64,000 nt of DNA from Bradyrhizobium hipponense (GCF_008123965.1 NZ_VSTH01000014.1:62001-126000), one strand, 5' to 3'; shown: positions 20,410 through 29,583, numbered from the stretch's first letter. The notes: generated by a model not told the origin, from the letters alone. Program-made: numbers and translations.

Positions 20410-21177
20410 TTACGCGCCGAGCAGCGGTTCGATGCTGCAATCGAGCAGGCGCGGGTCGATCCCGGTCTCCATGCCCGTGAACATCTCGCCCATGTAGTCG
20501 ATCAGTGCATCGCTCGCCTTGACCGCATCCTCGACGCGGCGATTGGCGACCGCATTGAGAATGGCCAGATGACGATCGATGGTGCCTGACAGATCGGCCT
20601 GTCCCGGCATGAATCGGTGGTGGATGTAGCCGATGCGGCGATAGAGCGTGTGCAGCGGCCGCAGCGTATGCACCAGAAACGGTTCGCCCACCGCATCCAG
20701 CACCAGTGCGTCAATACGGCGGTCGATGCTGTTGAACTCGTCGAGGGTCAGGCTGGCGCGGCGCTCGCGCAGCAGCCGCTCGATATGGAGCGCCTGATTG
20801 CGATGCGAGAGGCTGGCGCGATCGGCCGCGAGCCGGACCACGAAACGCTCCATGTCGCGGCGCAGGCCAAGCAGCATGCGCTCGCGCGTCAGATCGATCG
20901 GCGCGATGTGCAGGCCATGGCGCGGGCGGATGATGATCAGCGTATCGTTGGAGAGACGATTGACGGCGTGATGCACCGGCGTGCGGCCGAAACCGGTCAT
21001 GTGCTGCAGCTCCAGCATCGTCATGAACTGGCCGGGCTTGAGCTCGCAGTGGACGAGGAGCTCTTCGATCCTCTGATAGGCAAGCTCGAAGAAATTGAGC
21101 CGGTTGCACCGGCTGGGCTTGCCGTCGCCGTCGTCCTCCGCTCTCACCACCTCGAGCGCGCGTTTGCGCCGTGCCAT
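20410..21177 (-). CDS. GntR-family (FadR-type) transcriptional regulator
   Basis: 255 residues from MARRKRALEVV, with GGGAGG before the ATG. The N-terminal winged helix-turn-helix (about 25-90; FFELAYQRIEELLVHCELKPG, MTGFGRTPVHHAVNRLSNDTL) is followed by an all-helical FCD effector domain with His residues typical of metal-assisted ligand binding (RRDMERFVVRLA, DRHLAILNAVANR). It heads an operon with the MFS carrier and is divergent from the catabolic genes, with a GntR-type operator in between. It most likely represses both arms until the sugar acid or an intermediate is bound. Confidence 0.92.
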   Translation of the reverse strand: MARRKRALEVVRAEDDGDGKPSRCNRLNFFELAYQRIEELLVHCELKPGQFMTMLELQHMTGFGRTPVHHAVNRLSNDTLIIIRPRHGLHIAPIDLTRERMLLGLRRDMERFVVRLAADRASLSHRNQALHIERLLRERRASLTLDEFNSIDRRIDALVLDAVGEPFLVHTLRPLHTLYRRIGYIHHRFMPGQADLSGTIDRHLAILNAVANRRVEDAVKASDALIDYMGEMFTGMETGIDPRLLDCSIEPLLGA

Positions 21178-21248
21178 GAAGTCCTCCCGTCGGCCTGCGC
21201 TCTCGCGTTGCAGCGGCGGCACCTTGTTGGTGACAGCCTTAAAACATG

Positions 21249-21264
21249 TTGTGATATATTACAA
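21249..21264. promoter_or_regulatory. GntR/FadR-type operator
   Basis: TTGTGATATATTACAA is palindromic at 14 of 16 positions and has the TTGT...ACAA ends known for FadR-subfamily operators. It lies between the divergent GntR gene (start 21177) and the dehydratase gene (start 21356). Confidence 0.75.
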
Positions 21265-21355
21265 GCAGGCGTAAGACGTCCGCCTGTTCGCCACACCTAG
21301 GCGCGCAATGATAGCAAGACGGGCGCCACGCGCCTGTGACGGGAGGACTATTGCC

Positions 21356-22555
21356 GTGAAGATCACGTCGATCGAGACCCTGCGCACCGAGGAATTCTCC
21401 AACGTCATCTGGGTGCGCGTCCACACTGATGCAGGCGTGGTCGGACTTGGCGAGACCTTCTATGGCGCGGGCGCAGTCGAGGCGCAGATCCATGACACCT
21501 TTGCCGGCCGCCTGCTCGGCCGCAATCCCCTGCACATCGAGGCCATCCATCGCGACATGCTGAACCTGCCGATGGCGCAGTCCTCCACCGGCGTCGAATA
21601 CCGCGCGGCCTCCGCGATCGACATCGCGCTATGGGATCTGTTCGGCAAGGTCTGCAATCAGCCGGTGCATCAGATGCTCGGCGGCCTCTGCCGCGACAAG
21701 CAGCGCATCTACAACACCTGCGCCGGCACCAAATATGTTCGCTCCACCAACATCAGCCCGGTCTCGAACTGGAACATCGGCGCCGCCGAAGGCCCCTACG
21801 AGGATCTCGATGCCTTCATGACCCGCGCCGATGCGCTCGCCGAGAGCCTGCTGGAAAGCGGCATCTCCGCGATGAAGATCTGGCCGTTCGATCCCGCGGC
21901 ACAGGAGAACAAGGGCCTGTACATCACCGCCGCGCAGATGAAGCAGGCCATCGAGCCGTTCGAGAAGATCCGCAAAGCCGTCGGCGACAAGATGGAGATC
22001 ATGGTCGAGCTCCATTCGCTGTGGAATTTGCCGACCGCCAAGCAGATCGCGCGCGCGCTCGAGCCGTACAAGCCGACCTGGTACGAAGACCCGATTCGGA
22101 TGAATTCGCCGCAGGCGCTCGCCGAATATGCCCGCTCGACCGACGTCTGGGTCTGCGCCAGCGAGACGCTGGGATCGCGCTTCCCCTACAAGGACATGCT
22201 CGACCGCGACGCCATGCATGTGGTGATGGCGGATTTGTGCTGGACCGGCGGCCTCACCGAAGGCCGCAAGATCGCGGCGATGGCCGAGACCTATCACCGT
22301 CCCTTTGCGCCGCACGATTGCATCGGTCCGATCGGCTTCGTCGCCGCCATCCACATGTCGTTCAGCCAGCCCAACACGCTGATCCAGGAATCGGTGCGCG
22401 CCTTCTACAATGGCTGGTACAATGAACTCGTCACCACCATGCCTGTGATCAAGGACGGCTATGTCTTCCCGATGGAAGGCCCTGGCCTCGGCATCGACCT
22501 CCTTCCCGCGCTGTTCGACCGCAGCGATCTCACCGTGCGCCGCTCCAACGTCTGA
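21356..22555 (+). CDS. Enolase-superfamily sugar-acid dehydratase (mandelate racemase/MLE type)
   Basis: 399 residues from a GTG preceded by GGGAGG. N-terminal capping domain (1-125; GLGETFYGAGAVEAQIHD) and TIM barrel. Candidate metal ligands are the acidic residues in IMVELHSLWN, TWYEDPI and VCASETLGS, and PFAPHDCIGPIG supplies a late His of the kind used as general acid/base in galactonate/gluconate dehydratases. It should dehydrate an aldonic acid to a 2-keto-3-deoxy acid. Adjacent idonate/gluconate dehydrogenases suggest a hexonate substrate. The exact substrate is not determinable. Confidence 0.85.
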   Translation: MKITSIETLRTEEFSNVIWVRVHTDAGVVGLGETFYGAGAVEAQIHDTFAGRLLGRNPLHIEAIHRDMLNLPMAQSSTGVEYRAASAIDIALWDLFGKVCNQPVHQMLGGLCRDKQRIYNTCAGTKYVRSTNISPVSNWNIGAAEGPYEDLDAFMTRADALAESLLESGISAMKIWPFDPAAQENKGLYITAAQMKQAIEPFEKIRKAVGDKMEIMVELHSLWNLPTAKQIARALEPYKPTWYEDPIRMNSPQALAEYARSTDVWVCASETLGSRFPYKDMLDRDAMHVVMADLCWTGGLTEGRKIAAMAETYHRPFAPHDCIGPIGFVAAIHMSFSQPNTLIQESVRAFYNGWYNELVTTMPVIKDGYVFPMEGPGLGIDLLPALFDRSDLTVRRSNV

Positions 22556-22565
22556 GGATCTCGAG

Positions 22566-23333
22566 ATGAGCACCGCCCTCTTCGACCTTTCCGGCCGCAC
22601 CGCACTCGTGACCGGCTCCTCCCGCGGCCTCGGACGCGCGATCGCCGAGGGCATGGCCAAGGCCGGCGCCAAGCTGATCATCAACGGCGTCGATCCCAAG
22701 CGCGTCGAGCAGGCCGTCGCCGAATTTCGCGCCGCCGGGCATCAAGCCGAAGGTGCCGCGTTCAACGTGACCGACGAGCCCGCGATCGTCGCTGCCTTCG
22801 AGAATTTCGACAGACAAGGCGTGGCGGTCGATATCGTCGTCAACAACGCCGGCATCCAGCACCGCAAGCCGCTGGTGGAGTTCACCACCGACGAATGGCG
22901 CAAGGTGATCGAGACCAACCTCACGAGTGCCTTTGTCATCGGCCGCGAAGCGGCCAAGCGCATGATCCCGCGCAAGCACGGCAAGATCATCAACATCGGC
23001 TCGCTTGGCAGCGAGCTTGCGCGTCCCACCATCGCGCCCTACACGGCCGCCAAAGGCGGCATCAAGAACCTGACCCGCTCGATGGCAGTGGAATGGGCCC
23101 AGCACGGCATCACGGCCAATGCGATCGGACCGGGCTATATGCTGACCGACATGAACGAGGCGCTGGTTAACAACACCGATTTCAACAACTGGCTGATGGG
23201 CCGCATCCCGTCCAAGCGCTGGGGCCGGCCGGACGAGCTGGTGGGCGCCGCGATCTTCCTGGCGTCCGATGCCTCGACCTATGTCAACGGCCAGATCATC
23301 TATGTCGACGGCGGCATGATCGCCGCGATGTAA
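22566..23333 (+). CDS. idnO: SDR oxidoreductase, gluconate 5-dehydrogenase-like
   Basis: 255 residues. Rossmann nucleotide motif TGSSRGLGRAIAEG, NNAGIQHRKPL, and catalytic Tyr/Lys in PYTAAKGGIKNL, C-terminal YVDGGM. The HRKP after NNAGIQ and the general pattern match gluconate 5-dehydrogenases (5-keto-D-gluconate to D-gluconate). The ATG follows the dehydratase stop by 10 bases with TCGAG-type spacing, so it is in the same operon. Confidence 0.88.
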   Translation: MSTALFDLSGRTALVTGSSRGLGRAIAEGMAKAGAKLIINGVDPKRVEQAVAEFRAAGHQAEGAAFNVTDEPAIVAAFENFDRQGVAVDIVVNNAGIQHRKPLVEFTTDEWRKVIETNLTSAFVIGREAAKRMIPRKHGKIINIGSLGSELARPTIAPYTAAKGGIKNLTRSMAVEWAQHGITANAIGPGYMLTDMNEALVNNTDFNNWLMGRIPSKRWGRPDELVGAAIFLASDASTYVNGQIIYVDGGMIAAM

Positions 23334-23358
23334 TCGCGAAGACCAAACGGAGCAAGCC

Positions 23359-24390
23359 ATGCGCGCCGTCGTTATCCACGCACCGAAAGACCTGCGCATC
23401 GACAGCTATCCCGATGCGGCGCCCGCATCGGGCGAGGTCCGCGTCAAGATCGCCAATGGCGGCATCTGCGGCTCCGACCTGCATTACTACCATCACGGCG
23501 GTTTCGGCGTCGTGCGCATCCAGCAGCCGATGGCACTGGGGCATGAGATCGCCGGCGTGGTCGCCGCCGTCGGTGACGGCGTCACGAACGTGAAGCCGGG
23601 CACCCGCGTCGCAGTCAATCCGAGCAAGCCATGCGGCCAGTGCCTGCATTGCCAGGAGGGCATGCGCAACCAGTGCCTGGACATGCGCTTCCTCGGCAGC
23701 GCAATGCGCCTTCCGCATGTGCAAGGCGGCTTTCGCGAATTCCTCACGGTCGACGCCACGCAGGCCGTGCCGATCGCCGACAAACTGACGCTGGCGGAGG
23801 CCGCGGTCGCCGAGCCGCTCGCGGTGTGCCTGCATGCCGGCAAGCAGGCCGGTCCCCTGCTCGGCAAGCGCGTGCTGATCACCGGCTGCGGCCCGATCGG
23901 CGCACTGATGATCCTGGTCTCGCGCTTCGGCGGCGCCGCCGAGATTGTGGTAACCGATGTCGCTGAAGCGCCGCTCGCGGTCGCCAAAAGGCTCGGCGCC
24001 ACGCACGCCATCAACGTCGCGACCAATGCCGCCGCGCTCGATCCCTGGCGCGCCGGCAAGGGCGTGTTCGACACGCTGTTTGAAGCCTCCGGCAACCAGG
24101 CTGCGCTACGCGCCGCGCTCGACGTGCTCCGCCCCGGCGCGACGCTGGTGCAGCTCGGCCTCGGCGGCGAGATGACGCTGCCGATCAATTCCATCGTCGC
24201 TAAGGAATTGCAGCTCCGCGGAACCTTCCGCTTCGACCCCGAATTCGAGCTCGCGGTGCGGCTGATGGGCGAAGGCCTGATCGACGTCAAGCCGCTGATC
24301 ACGGCCACCATGCCGTTCGAGAATGCGGTCGCAGCGTTCGAGCTCGCCAGCGACCGCACCCAATCGATGAAGGTGCAGTTGACGTTCTGA
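23359..24390 (+). CDS. idnD: L-idonate 5-dehydrogenase-like zinc alcohol dehydrogenase
   Basis: 343 residues, medium-chain dehydrogenase. Catalytic zinc ligands in GGICGSDLHYYHHGG and ALGHEIAG; structural zinc Cys cluster CGQCLHCQEGMRNQC; NAD site TGCGPIGALM. The HYYHHGGFGVVRIQQPMALGHE segment is characteristic of L-idonate 5-dehydrogenase, which oxidises L-idonate to 5-keto-D-gluconate, the substrate of the preceding gene's product. Third gene of the operon, 25 bp after idnO. Confidence 0.9.
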   Translation: MRAVVIHAPKDLRIDSYPDAAPASGEVRVKIANGGICGSDLHYYHHGGFGVVRIQQPMALGHEIAGVVAAVGDGVTNVKPGTRVAVNPSKPCGQCLHCQEGMRNQCLDMRFLGSAMRLPHVQGGFREFLTVDATQAVPIADKLTLAEAAVAEPLAVCLHAGKQAGPLLGKRVLITGCGPIGALMILVSRFGGAAEIVVTDVAEAPLAVAKRLGATHAINVATNAAALDPWRAGKGVFDTLFEASGNQAALRAALDVLRPGATLVQLGLGGEMTLPINSIVAKELQLRGTFRFDPEFELAVRLMGEGLIDVKPLITATMPFENAVAAFELASDRTQSMKVQLTF

Positions 24391-24403
24391 GCGTCGGCCA
24401 GCG

Positions 24404-25279
24404 TTATTGGTTCTCGATCAGGCGATCCCTGACCAATCCCACCGCGCCGCGCTTCCAGGAATAGTCGGCGCCCATGCGCAAGCCACTGTCGCCGCGCGCG
24501 ACGACTGCGCCGGTCCGCGCGTCGCGCACCTGAAAACCCACCGTATACTCCGTCCGGCTGACCCGTCGCACCACGCCGATCAGCGATTGATCAGCACCGA
24601 GCTTTCCGGCGATGGCCGCATCGCACCCGCCGCAATCGCGCAGGCTGCGGCTCCTTGCGGCGCCCTCGCCTGCGCCGCTGACGTCGACGATGCGGTAACG
24701 GCCGGATTGCGCGAGGGCGGCGCGCACGCCCGCCGTCGCTTCGTCCAGATAGGACACATCGGCGGCTGCGAGACCGGATGCAGGCGCCGCGGTGTTGTCG
24801 TCGAGCTCGAAATCGAACACCGCAAGCGCGACCGGCGCTGGTGCGGCGAGCGCTGCCAAGACCTCGCGGGACACGAAGATCTCCGCGCGTTCCCATGCTT
24901 CGTCGCTATCGCCGCGGAAGGTATAGAGCTTATCCATCACGACCTTTTTGGCCCCGGCGTCGATCACCGCAACCTTGGCCCATTGCACCAGTGTGCTCGT
25001 CTTCTGGATGCCGCCGATGATCTTGAACGCCGTCCGGTCCTGCACGGACGGTGCAAGCCGATAGCGCCCGTCGGCAGCGATGTGCCGGCGCAACGCGGCC
25101 ATGAATGCGGCCAGCCGCCGCTCGTGGGCGCCGGTCTGGTTGGTGGGCTCTGCCGACGTGTCGGTATAGCTGAAATCGTCGATGACAACGCCGACACTGG
25201 CGTCGGCCGCCGCCGGCCAACGAGCCGCGGGGACGACGAGCAGGAGAATTGCAACAGGGACAAGAAGGGATCGACACAT
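24404..25279 (-). CDS. Secreted protein with two DUF2380/DUF3280-like units
   Basis: 291 residues with a Sec signal peptide (residues 1-26, MCRSLLVPVAILLLVVPAAR). Two related halves follow: 28-143 (VGVVIDDFSYTDTSAE..., AAFMAALRRHIAADGRYRL) and 150-291 (VALAVFDFELDDNTAAP..., AGVRAALAQSGRYRIVDV). Both start with a beta strand ending in an acidic D-F-x motif and an R/K-Y-R motif after a helix, which suggests tandem duplication of one periplasmic domain. A CGGC pair is near residue 213. Domain function is unknown. It is divergent from a histidine kinase gene by 190 bp, a layout that suggests shared control or that it is a sensor accessory. Confidence 0.75.
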   Translation of the reverse strand: MCRSLLVPVAILLLVVPAARWPAAADASVGVVIDDFSYTDTSAEPTNQTGAHERRLAAFMAALRRHIAADGRYRLAPSVQDRTAFKIIGGIQKTSTLVQWAKVAVIDAGAKKVVMDKLYTFRGDSDEAWERAEIFVSREVLAALAAPAPVALAVFDFELDDNTAAPASGLAAADVSYLDEATAGVRAALAQSGRYRIVDVSGAGEGAARSRSLRDCGGCDAAIAGKLGADQSLIGVVRRVSRTEYTVGFQVRDARTGAVVARGDSGLRMGADYSWKRGAVGLVRDRLIENQ

Positions 25280-25469
25280 GTGCGGCCTCGCGGGTGGAAG
25301 GACCCCGACGCTAGGCTGGCGATGCGCGGCGTGCAGCTTCTCGCGTCCCGGCAACCGCCGGGAAAATTTCACGATCTTGCTCCCTGAGCGCCGGCGGCGC
25401 TTTCCGGCCGTGCCGTTCTGCCGTTTAATGTCGCCGCGGACCAAGATCATCCGCGCAGGAGGCCCGCCG

Positions 25470-26870
25470 ATGTGGAACCACCTGAAGCCCGACCTGAAGC
25501 TCCGCCTGACGTTGCGCGTTGCGGCCATTTCCACCCTCTGCTTCGCGGCGATCTCGGCCTATTTCCTGGTCGAGGCCGATCGATCCGTGCACACCCGGAT
25601 CGACGCGATCGCCGGTCTCGCCGCGCGAACGCTGGAGCTGCAACAAAACAAGATTCAGTGGGTGAACCATCCCCGCGCCGAATTTCCAGACCTGGACAAC
25701 GTCGCAGCCTCGGTCATGGCGCCGGGTCTTTGTCTTGCGTTTCGCGCCGGCAACGGCGACACCGTCCAGCGATTCTGCGGCGGCGCATCCGGCACCACCG
25801 GCCATCCGCCGCAAGCCTTCGTCACGCTCTATCGCAAACTGTTTGATCCTGGCCGCGAAGCCACACATGCCGTGACTGTCCGCGGCACCATGATCGGCGA
25901 GGCCGTCGCCTGGATCGATCCGGCCGTGCAGACAGCCGAGGCTTGGCACGACGCCGGCCGCCTGATTGCGGCGCTTGCAATCGTCCTGCCGCTGTTGTGC
26001 GTGCTCGTCTATGCGGCGCTGGCGCGTGCGCTGCGTCCGACCCGGATCATCCGCGACGGCCTCGAACGGATGGCCACCGACGATCTCACGGCGCGGCTGC
26101 CGCCATTCGAACTCGCTGAGCTCTCGGCCATCGGCGAGGTCTTCAACCATCTCGCCGAACGTCTCTCCACTACGCTTGCCGAACGCAGCGAGCTCACCCG
26201 CCGGCTGATCGTGGTGCAGGACGAGGAGCGGCGGCATCTGGCGCGCGAACTGCACGACGAGTTCGGACAATCTCTTGCCGCCATCCGCGCCCTCGCCGCA
26301 TCGGCGCACCAGACCGCAGCGCAGGACTGTCCCGCCCTGCTACCGGAATGCGACGGCATCTCGCGGACCGCGACCGGCATGATGGAGACGCTGCGCGGCG
26401 CCCTGTTCAGGCTGCGGCCGCCCGACGTCGACGAGCTTGGCCTGGTCGCGAGCCTCGAAGGCCTGGTTGCGGGCTGGAACGGCCGCAGCCGCGGCCAGCC
26501 CCGCTTCGAGTGCCGGTTTGACTGCGCGCTCGAGAGCCTGCCCGCCGCGGTCGGCGCCGGGCTCTACCGCATCGTGCAGGAGGCCCTCACCAACGCAGCC
26601 AAGCATGCCTGCGCCACGCGGGTCACGCTGGAGCTGACCGCCCGCGATGCTGCAGCCCAGGGCGATCGTACCATCGAGCTTTACATCGCCGATGACGGCC
26701 GGCCGGGCGATACGGCCGTGACGGCGGGGATGGGCCTGCTCGGGATGCGCGAGCGTGTCGCCGCGCTTGGTGGCCGGCTCAGCTTCGAGACCGGGGCGGA
26801 CCGGGGGGCGACGCTGCACGTCGTCATTCCCGCATCGGTCCATCCCACCGTCATGGAGCGAGCCGCATGA
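25470..26870 (+). CDS. Membrane sensor histidine kinase, NarL-type (HisKA_3)
   Basis: 466 residues from an ATG preceded by AGGAGG. Membrane segments at about 12-34 and 163-185 enclose a periplasmic sensor domain of about 125 residues with two Cys (VMAPGLCLAFRAGNGDTVQRFCGG). HAMP (186-240), HisKA_3 with His262 in RHLARELHDEFGQSLA, and HATPase with EALTNAAKHA and MGLLGMRERVAALGG. The last four bases overlap the response regulator gene (ATGA). It should phosphorylate that regulator. The input signal is unknown. Confidence 0.94.
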   Translation: MWNHLKPDLKLRLTLRVAAISTLCFAAISAYFLVEADRSVHTRIDAIAGLAARTLELQQNKIQWVNHPRAEFPDLDNVAASVMAPGLCLAFRAGNGDTVQRFCGGASGTTGHPPQAFVTLYRKLFDPGREATHAVTVRGTMIGEAVAWIDPAVQTAEAWHDAGRLIAALAIVLPLLCVLVYAALARALRPTRIIRDGLERMATDDLTARLPPFELAELSAIGEVFNHLAERLSTTLAERSELTRRLIVVQDEERRHLARELHDEFGQSLAAIRALAASAHQTAAQDCPALLPECDGISRTATGMMETLRGALFRLRPPDVDELGLVASLEGLVAGWNGRSRGQPRFECRFDCALESLPAAVGAGLYRIVQEALTNAAKHACATRVTLELTARDAAAQGDRTIELYIADDGRPGDTAVTAGMGLLGMRERVAALGGRLSFETGADRGATLHVVIPASVHPTVMERAA

Positions 26871-27529
26871 ATGGCACCGATTGCGCGATCATGCTGGTCG
26901 ACGATCACGCCGTCGTCCGCGAAGGCTATCGCTCGGTGTTGCAGAAGCAGCCCGGCCTGCGCGTCGTGGCCGAGGCCTGCGACGGAGCCGAGGCCTACCG
27001 CCTGTTCAAATCGGCCAAACCCGATCTCGTGATCATGGATCTGAGCATGCCCGGCATCGGCGGGATCGAGGCGGTCAGGCGGATCCGGCAGTGGGACAAG
27101 GCCGCGAAGATCCTGGTCTTCACCATGCACCAGAACGCCGGCTTTGCCGTGCAGGCGATCCGCGCCGGCGCCAGGGGCTATGTCACCAAGACCAGCCCGC
27201 CGGAAACGCTGGTGCGCGCGGTCATGGACGTGCTCGCGGGCAAGATCGCCATCAGTCCCGACATCGACCATGAGTTGGCGCTGAGCCGGCTCAGCGGCGA
27301 AAGCTCCGCCGCCGACGTGCTTACCGCACGCGAGTTCGAAGTGCTGCGCCTATTGCTCGCCGAACGGAGCACCGACGAGATCGCCGAAACGCTTCACGTC
27401 AGCCCGAAGACCGTCGCCAACCTGCACTCGCTGATCAAGGACAAGCTCGGCGTCGGTTCGGACATCGAGCTGGTCCGGCTCGCACTGCGCCAGGGTCTCC
27501 TGACCCAGGTCGATCTGGGCGAGGCCTGA
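26867..27529 (+). CDS. LuxR/NarL-family response regulator
   Basis: 220 residues: receiver with acidic pair DD12-13 and phospho-acceptor Asp58 in VIMDLSMPG, Lys in YVTKTSPP, then a LuxR helix-turn-helix (about 152-212; LTAREFEVLRLLLAERSTDEIAETLHVSPKTVANLH). Translationally coupled to the sensor kinase. A likely target is the divergent two-unit secreted protein gene, the membrane protein gene downstream, or genes elsewhere. Confidence 0.95.
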   Translation: MNGTDCAIMLVDDHAVVREGYRSVLQKQPGLRVVAEACDGAEAYRLFKSAKPDLVIMDLSMPGIGGIEAVRRIRQWDKAAKILVFTMHQNAGFAVQAIRAGARGYVTKTSPPETLVRAVMDVLAGKIAISPDIDHELALSRLSGESSAADVLTAREFEVLRLLLAERSTDEIAETLHVSPKTVANLHSLIKDKLGVGSDIELVRLALRQGLLTQVDLGEA

Positions 27530-27539
27530 AGCGCACGGG

Positions 27540-28382
27540 TCAGGCCAGATAGCGCGTGAGATAGCCTTCCATCGCGTAGAGCGCGCACAGCGCCAGGCTC
27601 GACCACACCGCGGCGCTGAAATACAGGAACATCCAGGTCAGTTCGCCCTTCCAGTGCGCGACGTCGTGGGTCACCACCCAGCGCGTGCTGACGTCGTGAA
27701 GCCCTTCGAGGAAGCCGAGCAGCCTGTTGCCCTCGGCATGCCCTGCCCGCCAGCGGCCGAGATACATCGGCACGTCGACGGTGACGAGAAAGGCGAGGAA
27801 GCAGGCGATGCCGACGATGCCGGCGCTGAGCGCCCAGCGCACCGGTCCCTGAAATTCCGGCATCAGACGGCACAGCGCAATTCCGACCAGGAAGAAGGTC
27901 ACCGCCCACAGCGAATTCTCGATCGCGTTGAAGAGATAATTGGTGGTCAGCACCGCGTACCAGGAGAAGCACTCCGCGATGATGATCACGGGCACGATGA
28001 CGAGGGCGATGTTCACCGTGGTTTCGGCACCGGCCATGGTGCCGAGCTGATGTAGGATGATGGCCCATTGCGCGGCGAAGCACACTTCGGCGACCGTCGC
28101 GACGGAGCGGCCGACGAACACGCTCGATAGCCAGGTGTCGAACAGGCAGATGCGCTGCACATCGGCGCGCGGCAGGAACGAACGGAAGGCGCAGCCGAAC
28201 ACATAGCCGGCGCAGAGCAGCAGCATCACACCCATCGCGGGCGCCGCACCGAGGCTGCCGCTGACGGGCTGATAGAACTCCCGGTACAGCATGAACCAGA
28301 CAAGGATATTGACGTTGCTGACAAGCGTCAGGGACCCCCACCACCACGCGAGGGGATTTGACCGCGCCTGCCACTGCAACAT
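27540..28382 (-). CDS. Multi-pass membrane protein of unknown function
   Basis: 280 residues from MLQWQARSNPL, with GGAG 8 bases before the ATG. About 7-8 hydrophobic spans (for example SLTLVSNVNILVWFMLY, AMGVMLLLCAGYVFGCAF, TTVNIALVIVPVIIIAEC, LCRLMPEF..ALSAGIVGIACFLAFLV). It ends in VTHDVAHWKGELTWMFLYF with a conserved-looking His pair. I do not recognise the family. It converges on the response regulator gene with a 10-bp gap. Confidence 0.85.
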   Translation of the reverse strand: MLQWQARSNPLAWWWGSLTLVSNVNILVWFMLYREFYQPVSGSLGAAPAMGVMLLLCAGYVFGCAFRSFLPRADVQRICLFDTWLSSVFVGRSVATVAEVCFAAQWAIILHQLGTMAGAETTVNIALVIVPVIIIAECFSWYAVLTTNYLFNAIENSLWAVTFFLVGIALCRLMPEFQGPVRWALSAGIVGIACFLAFLVTVDVPMYLGRWRAGHAEGNRLLGFLEGLHDVSTRWVVTHDVAHWKGELTWMFLYFSAAVWSSLALCALYAMEGYLTRYLA

Positions 28383-28588
28383 GATTAGCTCCGCTGTAAT
28401 CGATTTGACACGTCGTCGTAACAATCCTGTCACAGGCCGCTAGGGAATCACGACAAAAATTTGTGTGCGGCGGGCTCCTCATGGGCTCCTGTGCGTGCGA
28501 GGCCTCCCGCTTCGTCCGCATAGTGGACGAAACTACATATTATGTGAATCTATTGGACAAGAAGCCCAGCCGGGTTCATGAAGTCCGC

Positions 28589-29470
28589 ATGGCTCAAACC
28601 GCCCCCAACTTGCTCCACGCCTCCTCGTCCGCCGCCGCGGTGCTGGCCGCGAGTGCCGATAACGCCGCTTTCGCGACGACGCTGGCAAAAGGCCTCGTGG
28701 TGCTCGAAGCCTTCAAGGCCGGGACGACGCTGCTCGGCAACATGGAGCTGTCGAGGCTGACGGGGATTCCGCGGCCGACGGTGGCGCGGCTGACGCACAC
28801 GCTGGCCGAGCTCGGCTATCTCCGCTACGACGCCGAACGCTCGAAATACCGCGTCGGCGCGCGAGCTTTGCGGATGGCGCATCCGCTGCTCGCCGACATG
28901 CAATTTCGCCAGGTTGCGCGGCCCATGATGCAGGAGCTGGCGCAGAGCGTGCGGGGCACGGTCTCGATCGGCCTGCTCGACGGCACATCAATGATCTATG
29001 TCGAGACCGCGCGCTCCGGCGACGTCGGCCCACACGTGCCCGACATCGGCATGCCCATTCCCGTCGTGATCACTGCGATGGGCCGCGCCGCCGCGGCGAC
29101 CTTGCCGCCGGCTGATGCCGCATCGCTCGAACAGCGCATCGAGGCCGAGGACGCCGAGCTGTGGTCGGCCTTCCGTGACAAATACCGCGCTGGACTCGCG
29201 CAATGCGCAAGCCGCGGGTTCTGCACCTGCTGGGGCGAATACATGGCCTCGATCCACGCCGTCGCCGCACCGCTGTTTCACGCGGGCGGAACCAGGCAGT
29301 CATTCTCGATCAATTGCGGCATCCCTGCGTTCCGGCTTCAGCCCGGACAGTTGGAGGGCGAGATCGGCCCGCGCATCGCGGCCCTTGCCGACGGCATCCG
29401 CGCCATCGTCAGTGCGGCGGAGCCTGCGATCGGGACACGCAAGCAAAACAAGAAGGGAGCCAGGACATGA
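28589..29470 (+). CDS. IclR-family transcriptional regulator
   Basis: 293 residues from MAQTAPNLLH. N-terminal winged helix (about 22-85; LAKGLVVLEAFKAGTTLLG, LSRLTGIPRPTVARLTHTLAELGYL) and a C-terminal IclR effector domain (RGTVSIGLLDGTSMIYVETA, CGIPAF). IclR proteins control aromatic and short-chain acid catabolism. The next gene encodes a Bug-type solute-binding protein, a common partnership in which the regulator responds to the transported acid. The upstream DNA holds GTCC-N7-GGAC (28514-28528), a possible operator. Confidence 0.92.
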   Translation: MAQTAPNLLHASSSAAAVLAASADNAAFATTLAKGLVVLEAFKAGTTLLGNMELSRLTGIPRPTVARLTHTLAELGYLRYDAERSKYRVGARALRMAHPLLADMQFRQVARPMMQELAQSVRGTVSIGLLDGTSMIYVETARSGDVGPHVPDIGMPIPVVITAMGRAAAATLPPADAASLEQRIEAEDAELWSAFRDKYRAGLAQCASRGFCTCWGEYMASIHAVAAPLFHAGGTRQSFSINCGIPAFRLQPGQLEGEIGPRIAALADGIRAIVSAAEPAIGTRKQNKKGART

Positions 29471-29583
29471 ACAAGAAGTTCGGCACCCCGCGCCTGGGAG
29501 GCCATCATGACCATTACGCGCCGAATATTGCTGGGCACCCTCGCCTTTTCCTTTTCCGGACTGCCATTCTCGGCACGCGCTGA
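29467..29583 (+). CDS. Possible 38-residue overlapping leader ORF
   Basis: The ATG of MNKKFGTPRLGG overlaps the IclR stop (ATGA) and is preceded by GGGAGC. The frame overlaps the start of the Bug-protein gene in another frame. It may be only a coupling device, or it may not be translated as a protein at all. It has no recognisable feature. Confidence 0.25.
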   Translation: MNKKFGTPRLGGHHDHYAPNIAGHPRLFLFRTAILGTR

